Part shown: positions 58,177 through 64,000 of the stretch, piece by piece
How positions within the stretch are numbered: position 1 is the stretch's first letter
How the letters are laid out: each line of letters opens with the position of its first letter
Assembly (NCBI GenBank): GCA_013368375.1
Contig: JAACJP010000033.1
Location: forward strand, 248,001-312,000
Length of the DNA stretch: 64,000 nt
Direction: 5' to 3'
DNA from: Tricholomella constricta
Taxonomy: Eukaryota; Basidiomycota; Agaricomycetes; Agaricales; Lyophyllaceae
Notes under the pieces: generated by a model
What the model was told of the DNA's origin: nothing
Databases searched by the model: none
What the model saw: the letters and a program-made list of their open reading frames with translations, nothing else
Made by a program: the position numbers and the translations under genes

Positions 58177-61100
58177 ATGGTTTGGCTTCGAAATCTCTCG
58201 CTCCCTGCTTTGTGTGGCCTTCTGGCTGTCCGCAATGCCCTAGGTGTCGTGTTTGGGCCGATCGGCACAGACCGCCCTTTCCCTGCTGGGGGATCCATTG
58301 CCAACGACCAACCTCCCAACTCGTTTTTCCAAGGCTTCTCACCTCCGTTCCCCACGAATGATTGGTGGATCGGCTTCGGCGCCGGCAATGGCGACGCGTA
58401 AGCTTGTCCTGCTTTCTCTTCCATGGTGATTTTTCTCATATGTCTTGATACAGCGTCGTTGGTGGCCCTTTTCCTTACCAGAGTAGCCTGACTGCTACCG
58501 CAATTCAATTTGGACTTTCGACATCGCGAGACTTTGACGGGACCTCCATCCATCAACCTCCACAGACTGACTGGGCCGCCGGATTCATTGAGCATAACGG
58601 TGACATTCGAAACCACAAGGCTCTGTCCTGGGTAACGCTCAGTATTGCAATTATTTTGTCCCAGCTCATTTTGTTCTCAGGATACGCAATCGGTCACTGT
58701 CCAGTACTTCACAGGATCTAGCACTCTTACGAGTTATTTGGTGCCGGGTTCCCCATATCTCACTTTTTCGTACTCGGGTGCAACCCCAAAGTTCACTAGC
58801 GCCAAGGGTGCTATCACATCCTTTGCCGGTAAAGCTCTTGGAACTGGCGGTAGCAGTGAGCATTTAGCTATATCAATTTCTCAGAAGCATCTCACATTAG
58901 CACTAGCCACCGTTTCTGCATCCAAGTTCCAGGTCATCAACGGCGCCGGCACGTATATCATATACTCCTTGTCCGGCGCGATAAGCCTTACGGCGAACAG
59001 CGCTGGCACCATTACTGCTGGGGGCAAATTTAGCGGTGTGCTTCGAATGGTGAAGCTCAACGCTGCTGGCCACGAGGCCCTCCTTGACCAATACTCTGCG
59101 AACTACCCAAGAGGCGTATCGACTGACTATGACATCTCTGGCAACGTCGGCACACTCCGCTTTACGTGGACTGTGACTGGAAACGCGGCGAACCTCCTCA
59201 TGCTCACATGGCCCCATCACCGGTATGTCACCTCGAGCAGACCTTTCCCACTCAAACTGAAAGAGATATGATAGTATCAAGCTTCAATCGCCCAATTATC
59301 CCCCAACATCATCCCTCTCTTACCTCACCACTAAAGGTTACATGTACCCCGCACTTGGCAACATCTGGAACTTGCGTTACGACCTCCCAACCATCACGTG
59401 GAATGCTCCTCGTACACCAGATGCCTCCTGCCGCGCGTCTCTTATTGCTGGCCTTGAATATGAGATTGCCCACCTGCCCGCCGTCACACAACCTGGAGAT
59501 TTCTACTTTTTCGGTGGACATGTCGGCATGGTCTCCAGGCTGGCGTAGGTCACTTTTCTTCCTACACATTCAGAAGCTCGCTCATGATTGCATTAGTCTG
59601 ATCGCTGAGCACGTCGGTCGGAATGACCTTGTCCAGCCTGTTGTCAACTACTTGAAAAGCATGTTCGGCTACTTGGTCCGTACCCTTTACGTTCTCTATG
59701 CGCAGCTTATGCTGAATATTTCTGCATATAGTTCAACTCCGCATCCGCCGCAGTACCCGCCTATGAGACTGCCTGGGGTGGCATTATTAATCGTGCTGGT
59801 TATAATAACGTTTGGGTCGATTTCGGTAACGGATACTACAACGACCACCACTTCCATTACGGATACTTCCTAGCCGCTGGCGCTGTTATTGCTAAGTGCG
59901 CGCGTTTTTCTCGTCCATGATGAGGACCATTCCCTAACGTGTCGCTCCCAGATATGACAGTGCATGGTTGAACACCTACAAAAGCACAATGAACTGGTTC
60001 CTTCGAGACATTGTCAATCCCTCGAAGAACGATCCCTACTTCGCAGTGACGCGTAGCCGCGACTGGTTTGCTGGTCATTCATGGGGTATATACCGACCAT
60101 ACTACATTCGTATTCAAAATTGACAAGCGTTACTTTTATAGCTTCTGGCATAGCTAATGGTGCGGGCCCTCGCGATCAAGAGTCTGTTGGTGAAGCAGTC
60201 AATGGCTACTATGGAGCCTTGCTTTGGGCTGAAGTCACAGGCAATACTAACGTAAAGAGTTACGCTCGTCTTTTGATTGCGAACGAGCAGCACGCTGCCC
60301 AGGTCTACTGGCACCTCTACCCCAAGGCCAGTGCGACTGACAGGGACCAGCCATACCCGGAGGTGGGCCTGCGCAACCTAGTCACGATCGGCAACGTGAT
60401 GGACTTCCAGGCGGGAGCTTGGCTGTAAGTCCTCGCCATCCTGAGATCGAAGCACGACATCTCATATGCTTTTTCTAGCTTCTGGGGTGCTCAGAAAGTA
60501 CAAATCGCTGCCATTCAGATCCTTCCCGTGACTCCTATCAACGAGTACATGTACGATGCAACTTGGGCGCAAGCCATGTACGACTATACCCTCATCGAAC
60601 TCAACGACCCCTCCTTCGGTGACGAATGGAGATCCGTCATCTACCTCGCCTATTCTCAGGCAAACGCGAAAGCTGCAGCTCAGCGCTCCTCTTCGCTCAC
60701 CACTTGGGGCTCCGGAAACTCCTTTAGCAACCAGCTTTACTACATCGCGACTCGTGGGACCACCGATGTCTGCACGGCTGCCGCCTCGAACCCCATCGGC
60801 ACCTTCTACATCCAGTCGACTACGAACAACGCCTACGTTGCGACCTCAGCTCTCCCTAACCTCATCGCCTCCACCAATGACCAAGGACAGGCTGCTAAAT
60901 TCAAATTCGCGTTCGCTCCGAATGCGGGCACCATCCAAGCGGTTTCAAACAACAAATTCGTCACGGCCGACCAAACAGGCACCTTTACGCTTTCTGCGGC
61001 CCGTGACGTCGCTTCGGGTTGGGAGATTTTCGTCGTTCGCCCTAAACAAGGTGCTGCGAGCGGTGTCTACTCGATCCTCGCCGCCTCAAACAAGAAGTAC

Positions 61101-61184
61101 CTGACGTTGGGAAGCGGTGGAGCTTTGATTAACAATGGGGCTACCGAGGGAAGCAGCACTGGGTTTAGAATTGTTGCAGCCTAA
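58177..61184 (+). CDS. Secreted GH81 endo-1,3-beta-glucanase with C-terminal beta-trefoil-like module
   Basis: Cleaves beta-1,3-glucan in fungal cell walls. Start MVWLRNLSLPALCGLLAVRN with a hydrophobic signal peptide (cleavage probably near ALG). The GH81 parts follow in order: FFQGFSPPFPTNDWWIGFGA, PYQSSLTATAIQFGLS, TWPHHR, YMYPALGNIWNLRYDLP, YGYFLAAGAVIAKYD preceded by NGYYNDHHFH (conserved Asp), SRDWFAGHSWASGI and GPRDQESVGEAVNGYYGALL with the invariant Glu residues of the catalytic centre. The last 130 residues (from NPIGTFYIQSTTNNAYVATS) are a repeat-like beta-trefoil or fascin-like fold, probably glucan-binding. Ends GSSTGFRIVAA. Around ten introns; about 840 residues. Could act in cell-wall remodelling or in attack on other fungi. 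Confidence 0.93.
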
Positions 61185-61963
61185 CCGGGCTCGACTAGTA
61201 TGCGACTTCCTCCAGTACCTGTGGATAGTCGGTTACACTGTTATTCCATCCTGAAAGATTGCACATGTTTTTAACTGTTTCACCTCCATAGGTTTTTTTC
61301 TTTACCATGCAACTTCGTTCACGATGCAACAGCTCGGCCTCTAAGTCCTTTGGCGTACGGTCACCTTTTCGCGAAGCACTGCGGCTTCTCTCACTGTTGT
61401 TCTCAATCTCATCCAATGCACACATCTGCATCAACTTTGAGACGAGTTTTGCTCCAAAATATCGCAACAGAGTCAGGCACAAGGACTAAGAAAGCCATGG
61501 ACGACATGATTTTCAAAGCGCAAAAATTAGGCGTGGATCTGAAATGGTCAAATCAGGAGACTCTCACAGTACAGCATTTGATCTTGCATATTTAAGATTC
61601 AGGTAAAAGTGGCCGACATGGTTCTTGCATTACATCAAGTTACGTCGTCTAGCCTGCGTGCATAGGCGCTTGTTCACTTTCTATGTTTGTACAGCACATT
61701 GTTGGTCTCCTCGTCTTCGACGCGATATCTGGGCGACGTCACGTTTGACATGTAAGAAAGTTTCCCACTATCGTTCTATCATCAATCTCACAATCTGTCA
61801 AACCCGAGGAGGTTGTCAGGCTATACTCCCGGGCACAGACCAGTTGGCGCTTCTTCGTTGATCTCAACTTTAATAAGGATGTCTTTCTCCATCGATTGTC
61901 CTCCTGCGATAGCTAATTAGAAAAGGCTGTAATTGCGTCTATCTGGTCTGTTTTAACTCTGAG
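61185..61963. other. Intergenic, no gene recognised
   Basis: GH81 3' flank and upstream region of the VHL-beta gene. No RNA gene or clear TATA box. Confidence 0.45.
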
Positions 61964-62705
61964 ATGTTTCCAGTCAGTCACCATCTCCCGATCGCTTCCA
62001 GAGGTTTCTGATCCCTCTCTATTTTACCAGGCACTCCAGCCACAGCCTTCCTCCAGTGTAGTCGATGCCCGCTCAGTTTACGGAGGAGCGTCGACTGCGG
62101 TCAATTTCGTCAACCACTTCGAGGCCGAGTCGGCCAAGATATTTTGGATAGACTTTAGCGGTAATCCAGTCTTATTCGCCGCAGTTGCGCCAGGCAGTTC
62201 GATTCGCCAAGCGACATATGTAGGCCATCCCTGGGAGGCGGTCATTTCTCGCAAAGACGAGACGGTCAAAGTGATATACTTTCCAACCTTTCCCGAGTCA
62301 AACGCGATCCTCGACAAAACACTCTTCCCCGTCAAGGTGCGTTGAAGCTCTTTGAATTAAACGTTGTTCAGAAAGCTTTATTTACCTGTTGCCGCGCAGG
62401 CCCTTCCCGCGATCCACCCATCCGATACACCGAATCTCGTATCCATACAAGGGGGTCAGTCAACTGCAATCGAATTCGAGAACAAGCTCCAAGTCGAGGT
62501 AAAGGTATTTTGGGTAAACTTTTTCGGAAAGCAGGTGTTATTCGCCACAATACCTCCAGGGCAATCGTGCCGCCAGTTAACGTTCGTTGGTCATCCGTGG
62601 ATAGTGGTTGCTTCGAGCGAGAAAGCTCCGTTTGCAGTGTTCTTCCCCACGCCGTATGAGGGCACGGCGGTCATCGATGAGAGCCTCTTGTTGAGAGGAG
62701 GCTGA
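61964..62705 (+). CDS. Protein of two tandem VHL beta-domains
   Basis: Exons 61964-61972 (MFP), 62031-62336 and 62400-62705 give about 206 residues. Exons 2 and 3 are both 306 nt, in phase 0, and each encodes one copy of the von Hippel-Lindau beta-domain. Copy 1: STAVNFVNHF, KIFWIDFSGNPVLFAAVAPG, RQATYVGHPWEAV. Copy 2: STAIEFENKL, KVFWVNFFGKQVLFATIPPG, RQLTFVGHPWIVV. Aligned to human pVHL by eye, both keep the equivalents of Trp88, His115 and Trp117, with Phe for Tyr98 and Thr for Ser111, that is, most of the hydroxyproline pocket. The alpha-domain that binds Elongin C is absent, so an E3-ligase role cannot be inferred. Function unknown; binding of a hydroxylated peptide is a hypothesis. The first exon and start are the least certain part; exons 2 and 3 are clear. 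Confidence 0.8.
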
Positions 62706-62944
62706 AGGAGATAGGAGTGCTCGCGTTTCCGTGTACGAGTAGAGATTTTTGAACCTTTGAAAATGATGGACAGTCGTGTCATGATAGCTAGCATTCCAAA
62801 AATAAAATGATCCCAAAATAAATACTGTACACATGAGAATATTTAAGGAAATTTCCCAAGCTGCGTCAGATCTGTGAACCAGCACAGATATTACTTATGT
62901 CAATGACCCGCCGCGGCGCCCATTATGAGAGTCGTCACAAACCT

Positions 62945-63745
62945 TCAGAAGGAAAAAAACAAGCCCGCGTCAGTCCACCGGTTCAATCTCGGACATGGCG
63001 GTTCAAGCCTTACATCCATCATTTCCACATCCTCGGAATCGTCCGCACCACGAGTATATATGAGAGGTGCTGTAAGCACAGCGGGTCTCGTGGTCCAAGG
63101 AGCTTGAGAAGAGCCACCTTGGAATTGTGGCGTGGCGACGCCGCTCCCGGCTCCCCAGCCTGGTTGTGACTGCATATGGTCCTGATCAGCGTGTGTCTGG
63201 ATTATAAGGGGCCGAAAGGAAATAGAGGAATAGTCAGCTTTTCCTAGTACTGGTTATGACAAGGGAGCCGGGCATACTATCGGAAAGACACCCAGATGCT
63301 CGGTTCCGGGTGCCCGGCGGACTAGGACGTTCGGCAGAGGCTCGGTGCCAGGATACGCGGGGTACCGTCCAGGACTTCGTAATCGGGGCATCGTGGCGGT
63401 GGGAGAACTTGAACTCGATGAGCGCCCGCGGGCCACGCGCCTGTTACTTGCAATGTACCGTCCAGAAGGGAGAATAGTGTATTTTCGACCGCCTGGACTT
63501 GTGCCGCTTCGTCCGGAAGGGGAGACGTTAAGTTGCGGATTGGGGTGCGACGTAGACATAGCATTTCCTAAGTCTTCGTAAATGCCATCAGGGTCTCCGA
63601 AGACCAAGAATTCAGGCTCTTCGTCATCTGAATCACTTGGCGGGAGGGCGATCGGCCTTTGTCGATTTGGCCTGGGTGGTGTCCTTTGGTGCACGGTGGA
63701 GCTGTCCCCAGCAGCATTGTATGGGTTGTGGTTGGAATCGGTCAT
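62945..63745 (-). CDS. Hypothetical disordered protein
   Basis: Start MTDSNHNPYNAAGDSSTVHQ (63743-63745). One intron (about 63179-63276) joins GTEHLGVFPI to DHMQSQPGWGAGSG. Ends RLNRWTDAGLFFSF at a stop near 62945. About 235 residues: Pro/Ser/Arg-rich and largely disordered, with short motifs (EEPEFLVFGDPDGIYEDLG, GRKYTILPSGRYIASNRR). I do not recognise a family. Confidence 0.6.
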
Positions 63746-64000
63746 TGGGAGTCTTCAACGCGAGAAGTGAGTGGGTAGTGAGTTACTGTAAACAAGGACA
63801 TACGTAAATAAGAACGACATGATATATAGTAAAAGCAGGGGCGATAGACGACCACGAATGCCTTGTTCTGATAAGTCAAGGTTTGCCAGTTGTCTGGAAA
63901 AATACAACAGAATCGTGACTTTAAACGCGAGAACAACACGAAAGATATCAAGCAACCAAGATGATCTCATTCCGATGCACAACGGCTTCCTAGAGATCTG
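63746..64000. other. Window end, no gene recognised
   Basis: A minus-strand open frame (63755-63982) is rich in hydrophobic residues but has no recognisable family and may be leader or an exon of a gene that continues beyond the window. Confidence 0.35.

Noticed and set aside
63755..63982. Hydrophobic minus-strand open frame at the window end
   Set aside because: No family match and no splice context; may belong to a gene outside the window.

Overview
This window is nuclear DNA from a filamentous basidiomycete, most likely an Agaricomycete. The genes are dense and on both strands, broken by many 45-65 bp GT-AG introns. Several products belong to families I know best from mushroom-forming fungi. 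Most housekeeping genes here are complete; exon joins were worked out by eye.

Layout. (1) 1-8.7 kb is an accessory, mobile-element-like region: a decayed TET/JBP-type 2-oxoglutarate/Fe(II) dioxygenase with two in-frame TGA codons, tandem DNA repeats, a small gene with a basic N-terminus, a gene with an RNase H1 N-terminal-like domain, and a member of a recurrent Agaricomycete family with four 36-residue repeats. (2) 8.7-13.6 kb carries CWC15 (spliceosome), PUS9 (tRNA pseudouridine synthase) and an unrecognised gene. (3) 16.2-20.9 kb carries a free-standing NifS-like protein related to molybdenum cofactor sulfurase and a cytochrome P450. (4) 21.8-31.6 kb carries USO1/p115, two unrecognised genes (one coiled coil), a multi-pass membrane protein and a YAR1-like ankyrin protein. 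(5) 33.7 kb has an intron-containing tRNA-Ala(AGC). (6) 34-42 kb is GC-rich and carries PMR1 (Golgi Ca2+/Mn2+ ATPase) and a RhoGEF with polyglutamine tracts. (7) 43-49 kb carries a flavin oxidoreductase of the berberine-bridge type and an aldo-keto reductase. (8) 49.7 kb has a candidate U1 snRNA gene with its own TATA box. (9) 50-56 kb has EFG1 and ELP1, divergent from a 168 bp promoter. (10) 58-64 kb has a secreted GH81 endo-1,3-beta-glucanase, a small protein made of two VHL beta-domains each on a 306-nt exon, and an unrecognised gene.

The genes do not form one pathway. Themes that recur are RNA processing and translation (CWC15, U1 candidate, PUS9, ELP1, EFG1, YAR1-like, tRNA-Ala) and Golgi traffic and ion supply (USO1, PMR1). 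The items most worth following up are the tandem VHL-beta protein, the U1-like RNA gene and the TET/JBP relic.
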